From positions 19,145 to 83,144 of the forward strand of contig NZ_QSQT01000017.1 of the NCBI RefSeq assembly GCF_003437535.1: a stretch of 64,000 nucleotides of DNA, written 5' to 3'. The notes beneath the pieces were generated by a model. The model saw only the letters and a program-made list of their open reading frames with translations. It did not search any database and was not told the origin of the DNA. A program made the translations under genes and the position numbers. Positions 26,493 through 35,192 of the stretch are shown piece by piece. Every line of letters begins with the position of its first letter. Within the stretch, counting starts at the first letter, position 1. This stretch comes from Phocaeicola plebeius. Lineage in GTDB: Bacteria > Bacteroidota > Bacteroidia > Bacteroidales > Bacteroidaceae.

Positions 26493-27638
26493 ATGAAGAT
26501 ATTGGAGAAAATCAATTTTCGCCAGCCGAAATATATGCTTCCCGCCATCCTTTATTTCCCCCTGCTCGGCACGTCTTATTTCATCTTCGACCTGTTTCAG
26601 ACAGAAACGATAGAAATACAAGACAAGGCGTTGCAGACGACGGAGTTCCTAAACCCCGAATTGCCGGGGGCACAGATCAAGGACGATGGCATAGGCAGCA
26701 AATACGAGAATATGGCGAAATCATGGGGTAAGATACAAGACTACTCCGCTGTAGATAACATAGACCGGGAAGAACCCGATAAAAACAAGGAAGAGTATGA
26801 ATCGAAATACACGCAGGACGACATCGACCTGCTCACGGAAGAACAACAGGAAAAAGCTGCGGCAGCGGAAATTGCCTCTGCCAAGACACGAGAACAGGAA
26901 GCACTTGCCGAACTGGAGAAAGCACTCGCAGAGGCGAGACTGAGAGGGCAAAACGCGACTGTACCCCCGGCAGAAACGGACACGGCCAACATTGCTCCAC
27001 CACAAGGAGCAGCAGCCTCCGGAACCATCAACGAAGAGAGCCGGGCTGTGAAAACGCCATCAGCGGACGAACCGCCCAGCGAGGTGGTACGCAAGGTGAA
27101 GACAACCTCGGACTACTTTAACACACTGTCGAAGAATGTCCGTGAACCGAAACTCATCCAAGCCATCATTGACGAGAACATCAAAGCGGTGGACGGCTCG
27201 CGCGTGAGGTTGCGCCTGCTTGACGATGTGGAGATTGGCGAGTGTGTGATAGCAAGGGGAACATACCTGTACGCTACGGTAAGCGGATTCTCATCCGGGC
27301 GCGTGAAAGGTAATATCAGCAGCATCCTCGTGAATGACGAATTGGTGAAAGTGAGTCTCTCACTCTATGATACAGATGGCATGGAGGGGCTGTATGTGCC
27401 CAACAGCCAATTCCGGGAAACGAGCAAGGATGTAGCAAGCGGGGCAATGTCGGGCAATATGAACATGAGTATGGGAAGTACAACAGGAAACAGCCTTGCA
27501 CAATGGGGGATGCAGGCGGTGAACAATGCCTACCAGAAAACAAGCAATGCCATTAGCAAAGCTATCAAGAAAAACAAAGTCAAGTTGAAATACGGAACTT
27601 TCGTGTATTTAGTGAACGGACAGGAAAAAAGGAATTAA
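26493..27638 (+). CDS. traM: Conjugative transposon TraM protein (VirB10-like)
   Basis: 381 residues from the ATG at 26493 (MKILEKINFRQPKYMLP), ten bases after the methyltransferase stop; the frame is open further up but those codons overlap it. An N-terminal membrane helix (about 14-31), a long charged and Pro/Ala-rich linker (about 70-200, coiled coil EQEKAAAAEIASAKTREQE) and a C-terminal beta domain with VRLRLLDDVEIGECVIARG are the normal TraM order, as in VirB10. It spans inner to outer membrane and gates the channel. Confidence 0.93.
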   Translation: MKILEKINFRQPKYMLPAILYFPLLGTSYFIFDLFQTETIEIQDKALQTTEFLNPELPGAQIKDDGIGSKYENMAKSWGKIQDYSAVDNIDREEPDKNKEEYESKYTQDDIDLLTEEQQEKAAAAEIASAKTREQEALAELEKALAEARLRGQNATVPPAETDTANIAPPQGAAASGTINEESRAVKTPSADEPPSEVVRKVKTTSDYFNTLSKNVREPKLIQAIIDENIKAVDGSRVRLRLLDDVEIGECVIARGTYLYATVSGFSSGRVKGNISSILVNDELVKVSLSLYDTDGMEGLYVPNSQFRETSKDVASGAMSGNMNMSMGSTTGNSLAQWGMQAVNNAYQKTSNAISKAIKKNKVKLKYGTFVYLVNGQEKRN

Positions 27639-27650
27639 AACGATGATGAC

Positions 27651-27986
27651 ATGGAAACAGATTTATCAGAATATCACAAAGGTACGGATGGGCTTTATTA
27701 TGCGGACTATATAGCCCCAAATAAAGCCGAAACATTTATCGGAAAACTTGTGAGTACCGAATGGTGGCATCACAGAGGGCAGTTTGCCCTAATATGCAAC
27801 TTCCGAACAGAAGACAGACGGAGGATTGCCTTATTCGCTTTTCAAAAACATACCGGTTTTTACGGACCAAGATACGGGAATGTTAATTTCAAAACAGTGG
27901 AGAAGGGCACTCTTTGGCAATGTGAAATCCAAATGACCCGGACGGGACGTTGTACTTGGGCGCGTGCCAGGCAAATAAAGAAATGA
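27651..27986 (+). CDS. Small hypothetical protein in the tra operon
   Basis: 111 residues with no recognised family. It is rich in Trp, His and Arg (STEWWHHRGQFALICNFRTED) and ends with a basic segment (TRTGRCTWARARQIKK), which suggests nucleic acid contact. AT-rich relative to traM, and next to a methyltransferase gene of similar composition, so both may have entered together. Thirteen bases separate it from traM. Confidence 0.6.
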   Translation: METDLSEYHKGTDGLYYADYIAPNKAETFIGKLVSTEWWHHRGQFALICNFRTEDRRRIALFAFQKHTGFYGPRYGNVNFKTVEKGTLWQCEIQMTRTGRCTWARARQIKK

Positions 27987-28029
27987 AGCGAAATAGGGAA
28001 AAGAAATCAATATAAATATTTTTAATCAT

Positions 28030-28635
28030 GTGCCTATGAAATCTTCAAACTACTTAAAAAAAATATACGGGAATCCGACAGATGAAAAATATACACCGGG
28101 ATATGGTGTATTACCCATTATCAAATATATACCTGAAGGCAAGATAGTCTGGTGTCCTTTCGATACGAAGCACAGTGAGTTTGTGCAGAAATTCAAGGAT
28201 GCCGGTTTCCATGTCGTGTATTCCCATATCTATAACGGACAGGATTTTTTCAACTATGAACCGTCCCAATGGGATATACTCGTATCCAATCCTCCTTTCA
28301 GCCGGAAAGTGGAAGTCTTCGAACGCTGTCTGAAACTCGGAAAACCATTCGCCTTGCTGATGTCCAACTATTGGCTGAACAACGTAACACCCTGCCGACT
28401 TTTCCAGAATACTGATCTGGAATTACTCATGTTCGATAAACGTATTCAGTTCGGAAAAGGGAAAAACGTACCGTTCAACAGCAGCTATTTCTGCCATAAA
28501 ATACTTCCGAAACAAATCATATTCGAACAGATAGATGTTACGGACAAATCTCCAAGTTGTATGCAGGATGACATCCCAGATAAGGCAAATATCAATCCGC
28601 AAGAGAATAAAGCAATCATGAATTTTCAATTATAA
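28030..28635 (+). CDS. SAM-dependent methyltransferase with NPPF motif
   Basis: 201 residues, third methyltransferase of the operon. The catalytic motif is SNPPFS (NPPF at 87-90, in WDILVSNPPFSRK), preceded by an acidic strand IVWCPFDTKHSEF in place of a classical SAM-binding glycine loop. That layout is seen in phage- and element-encoded adenine methyltransferases of the 'sugar-phosphate nucleotidyltransferase-like' annotation group. An ATG two codons in (28036) is an alternative start. The substrate could be DNA, RNA or protein glutamine; adenine in DNA is most likely by context. Confidence 0.75.
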   Translation: MPMKSSNYLKKIYGNPTDEKYTPGYGVLPIIKYIPEGKIVWCPFDTKHSEFVQKFKDAGFHVVYSHIYNGQDFFNYEPSQWDILVSNPPFSRKVEVFERCLKLGKPFALLMSNYWLNNVTPCRLFQNTDLELLMFDKRIQFGKGKNVPFNSSYFCHKILPKQIIFEQIDVTDKSPSCMQDDIPDKANINPQENKAIMNFQL

Positions 28636-28647
28636 CTCTGTATTTCA

Positions 28648-29493
28648 ATGAAAAGGAATTTATTTGGCATTATGCTTCTATCAGGTATTTCCATTTTACC
28701 GAAAGCTAACGCACAAACTACCTACGAAGAAATGGAACAACTGACGGTGAACGAACAGATAACAACTGTCATCACGGCATCGGAACCGGTGCGTTTCGTG
28801 GATATTTCCACTGACAAGGTGGCGGGCGATCAGCCCATTGACAACATCATTCGCCTAAAGCCCAAGGAAAGCGGACACGAGGATGGTGAAATACTCGCCA
28901 TCGTCACCATTGTGACGGAACGATACCGCACACAATACGCACTGATTTATACCACAAGGATGAAAGAGGCAGTAACGGATAAGGAGATATTGCTGCAAGA
29001 GCGTAATGCGTACAACAATCCGGCAGTCTCAATGTCCGCTGCCGACATGACACATCATGCACGGCGCATCTGGAACTCACCTGCAAAAATCCGCAACGTA
29101 GCTACCAAAGCACACCGCATGGTGATGCGTCTGAACAATATCTACTCGGTGGGTGACTACTTCTTCATAGACTTTTCCATCGAGAACAAGACGAACATTC
29201 GTTTTGACATTGATGAGATACGGATAAAGCTGACAGACAAGAAACTCGCCAAGGCAACCAACGCACAGACTATCGAACTGACACCTGCCCTGGTTCTGGA
29301 ATCGGGCAAGACATTCAGACACGGCTATCGGAATGTGATTGTCGTGAAAAAGATGACCTTTCCCAATGACAAGCTACTGACCATCGAAATGACGGAGAAA
29401 CAGATTAGTGGCCGTAACATCAGTCTGAACATCGACTATGAGGATATACTGGCGGCAGATTCGTTCCATGCAGATTTATTGGAGGAGGAATGA
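28648..29493 (+). CDS. traN: Conjugative transposon TraN protein (VirB9-like)
   Basis: 281 residues with a signal peptide (LFGIMLLSGISILPKANA-QT), a first beta domain (VRFVDISTDKVAGDQPIDNI) and a second (YFFIDFSIENKTNIRFDID, IDEIRIKLTDKK), the usual TraN plan. It forms the outer-membrane core with TraM. The traO start overlaps its stop by four bases. Confidence 0.92.
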   Translation: MKRNLFGIMLLSGISILPKANAQTTYEEMEQLTVNEQITTVITASEPVRFVDISTDKVAGDQPIDNIIRLKPKESGHEDGEILAIVTIVTERYRTQYALIYTTRMKEAVTDKEILLQERNAYNNPAVSMSAADMTHHARRIWNSPAKIRNVATKAHRMVMRLNNIYSVGDYFFIDFSIENKTNIRFDIDEIRIKLTDKKLAKATNAQTIELTPALVLESGKTFRHGYRNVIVVKKMTFPNDKLLTIEMTEKQISGRNISLNIDYEDILAADSFHADLLEEE

Positions 29494-30002
29494 CTATGAA
29501 AAAGACAATCATCGTGATAATTACCTGCGTGTGTATCGCTGCAAGTGCAAATGCACAACAAGGTAGCGGACGCCTCTCGCTTGGCACAGGGCTACTCTAC
29601 AAGAACGGCATGGATATAACGCTCGCCTACGAACACGAAATGAACTATCGCCATACGTGGGAGTTCTTCGTCAACGGCTATCTACAATGGGCAGAGTGCG
29701 CTTCGTGCGGGCATATCTGCCCGGAATCATTTTGGCGAAACTACCGCAGCTACGGTTTTGGCGTGGCCTACAAGCCGTGCATGACGCGGGGACGCAACCA
29801 CTATGGCAGTCTGCGTATCGGAGCTTCAGCCGGAAGCGACATGAATAAGTTCCTCGGTGGCCTGCACTTCGGTTACGAACACAACTATGTGCTACGGGCC
29901 GGATGGACACTGTATTGGCAAGTGAAAAGCGATGTGATGATAAAAGGTGCGGACGTGCTGCGAGCAGGTGTCGTGCTGGGTGTGAAACTACCTATAAAAT
30001 AG
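29490..30002 (+). CDS. traO: Conjugative transposon TraO protein
   Basis: 170 residues with signal peptide (MTMKKTIIVIITCVCIAASANA-QQ) followed by alternating amphipathic strands (GRLSLGTGLLYKNGMDITLA; YGFGVAYKPC; LRIGASAGSDMNKFLGGLHF) that form a small outer-membrane beta barrel. Typical TraO size and place. An ATG two codons in (ATGAAAAAG, 29496) is an alternative start that would lie after the traN stop. Confidence 0.9.
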   Translation: MTMKKTIIVIITCVCIAASANAQQGSGRLSLGTGLLYKNGMDITLAYEHEMNYRHTWEFFVNGYLQWAECASCGHICPESFWRNYRSYGFGVAYKPCMTRGRNHYGSLRIGASAGSDMNKFLGGLHFGYEHNYVLRAGWTLYWQVKSDVMIKGADVLRAGVVLGVKLPIK

Positions 30003-30023
30003 GGAAACAAAAAAGAAAGCAAT

Positions 30024-30680
30024 ATGATACGAAAGATACATTTGGTGGCAGCGGCAACGGCTGCCGTGCTTTGCGCTGCCTGTGACACGCATATAGACGT
30101 ACCCGATACAGCAGTTCGTCCAGGACATATCCTCTGCGAGGATGGAACAGCCTTGCCTTACGCACAATATGAACAATCGGGGAAAAAAGCGATAGCGGTT
30201 GTCTTCGATACCGAAAAACGCGGAGATACGGAGGGGGACGGTTATGCAGTTTACCTGTGGGACATTGCTCCACAGGCATTCGCCGACAGCCTCGGCATCG
30301 CACAAGGCACATCGGCTGACATCATGGCTTATGATGGCAATGAGAATACATTCGCACTGTATGATACACAAGAAACCGCTTCGCCAATGGCAGAAGCGGT
30401 TTTCGACCTATGGCGGTACGGGCAGAGTGCCTATGTACCGTCCGTGGCAGAGATGCGGCTGCTCTACACCATGCGAAAGATAATCAACCCTGTCATCGAA
30501 CAATGTGGCGGTGAGCCGTTACCACTGGATGAAAACGACTGTTGGTACTGGACATCCACAGAAGTCGAAAAGCAACAGACAGCCAAGGCATGGCTCTATT
30601 CCATGGGGAGCGGCGCAATGCAGGAAACACCTAAAGTACAGGCGCACAAAGTACGCCCTATAATTACCATAAACGAATAA
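30024..30680 (+). CDS. DUF1566-like (Lcl-type C-terminal) lipoprotein
   Basis: 218 residues with a lipoprotein signal: hydrophobic AAATAAVLCAAC with the lipid-acceptor Cys at about 20. The C-terminal half has the DUF1566 landmarks AYVPSVAEMRLLY, CWYWTSTE and VRPI at the end. Such domains occur in Bacteroidetes surface proteins with C-type-lectin-like folds. The place after traO is where CTnDOT carries traP/traQ, which are absent here. A surface adhesin or mating-pair stabiliser is possible; this is inference. Confidence 0.8.
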   Translation: MIRKIHLVAAATAAVLCAACDTHIDVPDTAVRPGHILCEDGTALPYAQYEQSGKKAIAVVFDTEKRGDTEGDGYAVYLWDIAPQAFADSLGIAQGTSADIMAYDGNENTFALYDTQETASPMAEAVFDLWRYGQSAYVPSVAEMRLLYTMRKIINPVIEQCGGEPLPLDENDCWYWTSTEVEKQQTAKAWLYSMGSGAMQETPKVQAHKVRPIITINE

Positions 30681-30693
30681 AAGATAGAAAGAT

Positions 30694-31431
30694 ATGAAAG
30701 ATACGGATATATTTTTCAGCATAGCATTGATGATATTGGGAATTGTCCTCATGTATAAGTCCATGAAAGGTAATTCATGCCGACAAATACTGGCAAAACT
30801 CGCAGATTCCATAGCATCGGATAAAGAAGATATTAATTTTCAAATTAAAAGGTTCGGCTACCTTTTGGACGAAATGACTGCCGATAATGAAAAAAATTCA
30901 ATCTTGAAGCGTCATGCCGACAGACTGGAGGAACTTGTCACGCAATTAGACCGCACACGAAACGAGCTTGAAACAAGTAATCTGTCAATGGCGGATATTA
31001 ACGGAGAGTTGAAAAGAAGTAATGCCGAACTTGTAAAGAGAGCAACCCAATTACGCAATGAGATACAGCAAGACGAGCTTGTCATCCAAAAGATGCAAGA
31101 ACGCCTTGATTCTCTCAAAAGAATCAAAGTGGGGCTTGAAATAGCCCTGAATAACATTCAGGCAGAAGAAGTACACTATCTCTCGGAACCGGTATTCAGT
31201 TTGGGTATTACCCCATCCATCAAAAGCCATCTTGAATCTCATGGAATATTATATATCGGAGACCTGATTCATCTTAACGAGCAATATCTCATGGAAATCT
31301 GGGGTATCGGTCCGGTAACACTTGATAAGATAAAAACAAAACTGAACGAGAATGGTGCATGGTTCGGTATGGATGTAATCAGAGTAGGTAATCATTGGTA
31401 TCGTAGAAAACAAGGACTAATAACAGACTGA
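30694..31431 (+). CDS. Membrane-anchored coiled-coil protein with RNA polymerase alpha-CTD-like domain
   Basis: 245 residues: one N-terminal membrane helix (about 5-22), a long coiled coil (about 60-155, many E/K/L/R heptads) and a C-terminal domain at about 167-226 with the alpha-CTD/HhH pattern: FSLGITPSIKSHLESHGILY, IGDLIHLNEQYLMEIWGIGP, VTLDKIKTKLNENG, then GM. If the single helix is inserted in the usual way, the alpha-CTD-like domain faces the cytoplasm and could hold DNA at the membrane. It lies three bases before the coupling-protein gene, so the two proteins may work together in presenting ICE DNA. AT-rich against its neighbours. Confidence 0.75.
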   Translation: MKDTDIFFSIALMILGIVLMYKSMKGNSCRQILAKLADSIASDKEDINFQIKRFGYLLDEMTADNEKNSILKRHADRLEELVTQLDRTRNELETSNLSMADINGELKRSNAELVKRATQLRNEIQQDELVIQKMQERLDSLKRIKVGLEIALNNIQAEEVHYLSEPVFSLGITPSIKSHLESHGILYIGDLIHLNEQYLMEIWGIGPVTLDKIKTKLNENGAWFGMDVIRVGNHWYRRKQGLITD

Positions 31432-31434
31432 CTT

Positions 31435-33621
31435 ATGGAAGAAAGTAAGGAATTGCAAGGGTTCTATAAAATATTCCGCACAGTGGTATATGTGTCCGTG
31501 CTGCTGGAGTTCTTTGAATATGCCATTGACCCTGCAATGCTCGACCACTGGGGCGGCATACTGACCGACATTCACGGACGCATCAAACAATGGATGATTT
31601 ACCACGACGGCAATCTTGTGTACAGCAAAATCGCAACGGTACTGCTTATCTGCATCACTTGTGTCGGAACGCGGAACAAGAAGCATCTGGAGTTCAACGC
31701 ACGCCGGCAGGTGGTGTATCCATTGACGAGTGGGTTATTGCTGCTCGTACTCTCCGTATGGCTGTTCGGCCATACGATGGAAACAAGGCTTTATACCTTA
31801 CCTCTGAATATCATTCTCTATATGATTGCCTCCATTGCTGGCGTAGTACTGGTACATATCGCATTAGACAACATTTCAAAGTTCATCAAGGAGGGATTGA
31901 TGAAAGACCGTTTCAACTTCGAGAATGAAAGTTTTGAACAATGTGAAGAAAAAGTCGAGAATGAATACAGCGTAAATATCCCCATGCGATACTACTATAA
32001 GGGTAAATTCCGTAAGGGGTGGATTTCTGTAAGCAACTGCTTTCGAGGAACATGGGTAGTTGGAACACCGGGATCGGGTAAGACTTTCAGTATCATAGAG
32101 CCGTTTATCCGACAGCATTCGGCCAAAGGTTTCGCCATGGTGGTGTATGACTACAAGTTTCCTACATTGGCGACCAAGCTCTACTACCATTACAAGAAGA
32201 ACGAGAAACTGGGCAGAGTACCCCAAGGGTGCAAGTTCAACATGATTAATTTTGTGGATGTGGAGTACAGCCGTCGGGTGAATCCAATTCAGGCAAAGTA
32301 CATCAACAATCTTGCGGCGGCCAGCGAAACGGCGGAAACATTATTGGAAAGCCTACAAAAGGGTAAGAAAGAGGGAGGCGGCGGAAGCGACCAGTTCTTC
32401 CAAACCTCGGCGGTAAACTTCCTTGCCGCTTGTATCTACTTCTTCGTGAATTATGAACGTGAACCCTACGATGCCAACGGCAAGCCTCTATATGCGGAAA
32501 GACAGCAAGATCCGCAGACCAAATTCTGGAAACCGACAGGTATCGTGCGCGACCGTGAAGGCGGCAATATCGTGGAACCTGCCTACTGGCTGGGAAAGTA
32601 TTCGGACATGCCACATATTCTGTCATTCTTGAATGAAAGTTATCAGACGATTTTCGAGGTACTGGAAACTGACAATGAGGTTGCTCCGCTGCTTGGTCCA
32701 TTCCAGACAGCTTTCAAAAATAAGGCAATGGAACAATTGGAGGGTATGATTGGCACGTTACGTGTTTATACCTCGCGTCTGGCAACCAAAGAGAGCTACT
32801 GGATATTCCACCGGGATGGCGATGACTTCGACCTGAAGGTGAGTGACCCGAAGAATCCGAGTTACCTGCTGATTGCAAATGACCCGGAAATGGAATCCAT
32901 CATCGGTGCATTGAACGCTCTTATCCTAAACCGTCTCGTTACCCGTGTGAATACCGGGCAGGGGAAAAATATTCCTGTGAGTATTATAGTGGACGAGTTA
33001 CCGACACTCTACTTTCACAAAATAGACCGTCTGATAGGTACAGCGCGAAGCAATAAGGTGAGTGTAACGCTCGGCTTTCAGGAACTACCGCAACTGGAAG
33101 CCGATTATGGTAAGGTAGGTATGCAAAAGATCATTACGACGGTAGGTAATGTGGTAAGCGGCTCGGCACGTGCCAAAGAAACGCTGGAATGGTTGTCCAA
33201 TGACATCTTCGGCAAGGTGGTCCAGGTCAAAAAAGGCGTGACTATTGACCGGGACAAAACAAGTATCAATCTCAATGAGAATATGGATAACCTTGTGCCT
33301 GCCTCGAAAATCTCGGATATGGCAACCGGATGGATATGCGGTCAGACGGCACGGGACTTTGTGAAGACGAAAACAGGTATGGGCGGTTCAATGAATATTC
33401 AAGAATCGGAAGAGTTCAAGACTACAAAGTTCTTCTGCAAAACAGATTTTGATATGGCAGAAATCAAGAAAGAAGAAGCGGCGTATGTGCCGCTGCCGAA
33501 GTTCTACACTTTCAAGTCGAGAGAGGAACGGGAGCGCATCCTATATAAAAACTTCGTACAAGTGGGGCAAGATGTGAAAGAGATGATAAAAGACGTTCAA
33601 AATAAGCGCAACGCGAAATAA
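31435..33621 (+). CDS. Type IV coupling protein (VirD4/TraG-type, MobC of Bacteroides elements)
   Basis: 728 residues with an N-terminal membrane domain (about four helices in residues 15-150), Walker A GTPGSGKT at about 210-217, Walker B-like IPVSIIVDELPTLYF, and TARSNKVSVTLGFQELPQLE, the motif III region of VirD4 proteins. It would pass the relaxase-DNA complex to the transfer channel. In CTnDOT-like elements the equivalent is called MobC and follows mobA and mobB; here no relaxase or MobA-like gene precedes it. It ends the tra operon, followed by a strong hairpin. Confidence 0.93.
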   Translation: MEESKELQGFYKIFRTVVYVSVLLEFFEYAIDPAMLDHWGGILTDIHGRIKQWMIYHDGNLVYSKIATVLLICITCVGTRNKKHLEFNARRQVVYPLTSGLLLLVLSVWLFGHTMETRLYTLPLNIILYMIASIAGVVLVHIALDNISKFIKEGLMKDRFNFENESFEQCEEKVENEYSVNIPMRYYYKGKFRKGWISVSNCFRGTWVVGTPGSGKTFSIIEPFIRQHSAKGFAMVVYDYKFPTLATKLYYHYKKNEKLGRVPQGCKFNMINFVDVEYSRRVNPIQAKYINNLAAASETAETLLESLQKGKKEGGGGSDQFFQTSAVNFLAACIYFFVNYEREPYDANGKPLYAERQQDPQTKFWKPTGIVRDREGGNIVEPAYWLGKYSDMPHILSFLNESYQTIFEVLETDNEVAPLLGPFQTAFKNKAMEQLEGMIGTLRVYTSRLATKESYWIFHRDGDDFDLKVSDPKNPSYLLIANDPEMESIIGALNALILNRLVTRVNTGQGKNIPVSIIVDELPTLYFHKIDRLIGTARSNKVSVTLGFQELPQLEADYGKVGMQKIITTVGNVVSGSARAKETLEWLSNDIFGKVVQVKKGVTIDRDKTSINLNENMDNLVPASKISDMATGWICGQTARDFVKTKTGMGGSMNIQESEEFKTTKFFCKTDFDMAEIKKEEAAYVPLPKFYTFKSREERERILYKNFVQVGQDVKEMIKDVQNKRNAK

Positions 33622-33662
33622 AAATCCGGCTGTCTGACATATAATGTAAATAAAAACAACAA

Positions 33663-33692
33663 AAACCGTCAGTACAATCGTACTGGCGGTTT
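33663..33692. terminator. Bidirectional terminator at the end of the tra operon
   Basis: AAACCGTCAGTAC (33663-33675), loop AATC, GTACTGGCGGTTT (33680-33692), a 13-base stem with one G-T pair and A/T-rich outer ends on both sides. It separates the plus-strand tra operon from the convergent minus-strand small genes and can stop both. Confidence 0.85.
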
Positions 33693-33738
33693 ACTACTAA
33701 CTAATCTCTTCTTCTGGTTTATCAGGTGAGCTACCTGC

Positions 33739-34095
33739 TTAATAATTGGGTGAGTTGCTGATGGCAATTTTTTCGTATTCCTCTTTGTCAGTACCGCATT
33801 CAATTGCCCTGTCAATGACATCCCCTAACTCGTTGTAACAAACTTCTTCATTGACACACTCTGCATCTTTGCCTTTCAACAGATATACCTCATAATAGTC
33901 CGACCCATTAAGTGCAATAATGACGTATCCGGTGTGTAACAGTCCGTTTACTTTGATACGAAGTGCAGGCAGGTCTTTGAAGATGGTGGCTGCAAACTCT
34001 GCGATACCCCATGACATGAGGACGGGCATAGGGGTAAGTCCTATCAACTGCTCTTGAATGGTCTGTGCTATTTGTATTACATACTCTTTTTCCAT
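33739..34095 (-). CDS. Small hypothetical ICE protein
   Basis: 118 residues, soluble and mildly acidic, with LMSWGIAEFAATIFKDLPAL and LRIKVNGLLHTGYVIIALNG followed by YYEVYLLKGKDAECVNEE. I do not recognise a family. It is the last of three small minus-strand genes that share a common leader at 34716-34930. Its size, soluble nature and place suggest a defence-modulating or regulatory role in the recipient, as for similar clusters near ssb and parB in other elements; that is inference. Confidence 0.7.
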   Translation of the reverse strand: MEKEYVIQIAQTIQEQLIGLTPMPVLMSWGIAEFAATIFKDLPALRIKVNGLLHTGYVIIALNGSDYYEVYLLKGKDAECVNEEVCYNELGDVIDRAIECGTDKEEYEKIAISNSPNY

Positions 34096-34128
34096 AACTA
34101 TGCTATTTTTAAGATGATTATTGTTTTT

Positions 34129-34401
34129 TTATTCGAACCATTCCGGGTTGTCCTTTTTCAGTTCGGCAACCAATTCTACGTCTGTCAGTCGCAGGTTTGC
34201 CATGTCGGTAAAGAAGAAAACCTCGTCATAGATTCTTTCGGCTTCCTTGCTTGCGAAGCCTTCGTTTTCATCGTTGAAACTACCGGGCTGAAGGGCATCA
34301 AGCAAGGTAATCGAGCCGATAAGGAGTTCTTCACCCTCGTTGGATTCCACCACACGGCAAGGATAGTTATTGCCGCCAAATTGTACTTCTTGTGTTTTCA
34401 T
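34129..34401 (-). CDS. Small acidic hypothetical ICE protein
   Basis: 90 residues, very acidic (ENEGFASKEAERIYDEVFFF, ELKKDNPEWFE). Unrecognised. The second of the three small genes, eight bases after the first and 33 before the third. Strong negative charge and small size are common among DNA-mimic anti-restriction proteins, but no motif proves it. Confidence 0.68.
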   Translation of the reverse strand: MKTQEVQFGGNNYPCRVVESNEGEELLIGSITLLDALQPGSFNDENEGFASKEAERIYDEVFFFTDMANLRLTDVELVAELKKDNPEWFE

Positions 34402-34408
34402 ACGCTTG

Positions 34409-34690
34409 TTATTTTAATGGGATATGCTTTCCATTTGTCTTGAGGTATTCCATAAGACACTTTGCTTCTTCATGTGACGCACGATTGCGGTCATCATAGC
34501 GACGTGTCTCATCCGCCATCACAATGATGCACTCCTTAAACAATCTATAGAGGCTCTGTTGCAGTGTGGGGTGCATATCAGGTATAGCGGCTGCAAAACG
34601 CTTGGGATTGAAACTAAAACTATTCACTGCCATTTCCCATTCTTTGGCAAGTTTGTACTCTTTGCTTTCTTTGATGTTGTCCATTGTCAT
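34409..34690 (-). CDS. Small helical hypothetical ICE protein
   Basis: 93 residues. The frame starts MTMDN; the second Met (34684) is equally possible. Contains KRFAAAIPDMHPTLQQSLYR, which resembles small phage or element proteins of unknown role. First gene of the three-gene minus-strand unit, reached by the leader repeat copy 1 that begins 26 bases before its start. Confidence 0.7.
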   Translation of the reverse strand: MTMDNIKESKEYKLAKEWEMAVNSFSFNPKRFAAAIPDMHPTLQQSLYRLFKECIIVMADETRRYDDRNRASHEEAKCLMEYLKTNGKHIPLK

Positions 34691-34715
34691 GAAATTTTAA
34701 TGATTTATTTTTCTT

Positions 34716-34930
34716 CCCTCTGTTCGGTTCTATATTCTGTCTGAACCGCTTGGGATTTACAGATGCTTTACAGGACTGACGAACAAGCTACTTCCAACGC
34801 TTTTTTTGGAAAATTACTCTTTCACAGAAAGGAAGAATTTTATAAAAATGCACTTCAAAGCGATGGAATCAAGCGCGGCAGTCCACCTTCGCGTCTGGAA
34901 AACCAACCGGCGAGGACAGGAAGGAACCGG
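34716..34930 (-). repeat. Leader repeat, copy 1, upstream of the small-gene unit
   Basis: About 215 bases that match 36977-37193 at roughly 85 percent by eye, in the same orientation (shared parts include CTGAACCGCTTGGGATTTAC, CAGAAAGGAAGAATTTTATA and AATCAAGCGCGGCAGTCCAC). Each copy lies just upstream of a minus-strand start (26 and 39 bases), so it is a common promoter-leader. The frame crossing it on the plus strand is not a gene. The gap 34691-35192 holds this repeat, a GC-rich stretch near 35040-35100 and the parB terminator; no gene was seen. Confidence 0.8.
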
Positions 34931-35139
34931 AGAAGGAATAAGATGGAAAAGATAAAAAGGAGGAAACTGATAGGTATAAATGAAGACGGGTGGCGGCGGG
35001 GTATCGGGAGGTAGCTATAAATGGGATAGAAAAGGCATAATCGCGCGGATGGCGGGTTTGCCCGGCAGACGCGCCGCCCGACAACGGTTTGGAGCAGTTG
35101 TCCGTGAACATCTTCACCTTAATCTAATTACAAATTAGG

Positions 35140-35177
35140 AACGAATAGAGGACAGATTACTCCACCCTCTATTCGTT
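35140..35177. terminator. Hairpin downstream of the parB-like gene
   Basis: AACGAATAGAGG (35140-35151) and CCTCTATTCGTT (35166-35177) form a perfect 12-base stem with a 14-base loop, 15 bases after the parB-like stop on the minus strand. Only a short T-rich run follows, but stem strength and place support termination. Confidence 0.75.
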
Positions 35178-35192
35178 GGTTACTGATTATGG

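Noticed and set aside
31435..33621. Relaxase in the tra operon
   Set aside because: The protein has VirD4-type P-loop motifs and membrane helices, not the HUH or Tyr motifs of a relaxase; none was found elsewhere in the window.
34763..35014. Plus-strand open frame of 83 codons
   Set aside because: It crosses leader repeat copy 1; the matching frame in copy 2 has a different start and end, and the changes between copies do not favour silent positions.
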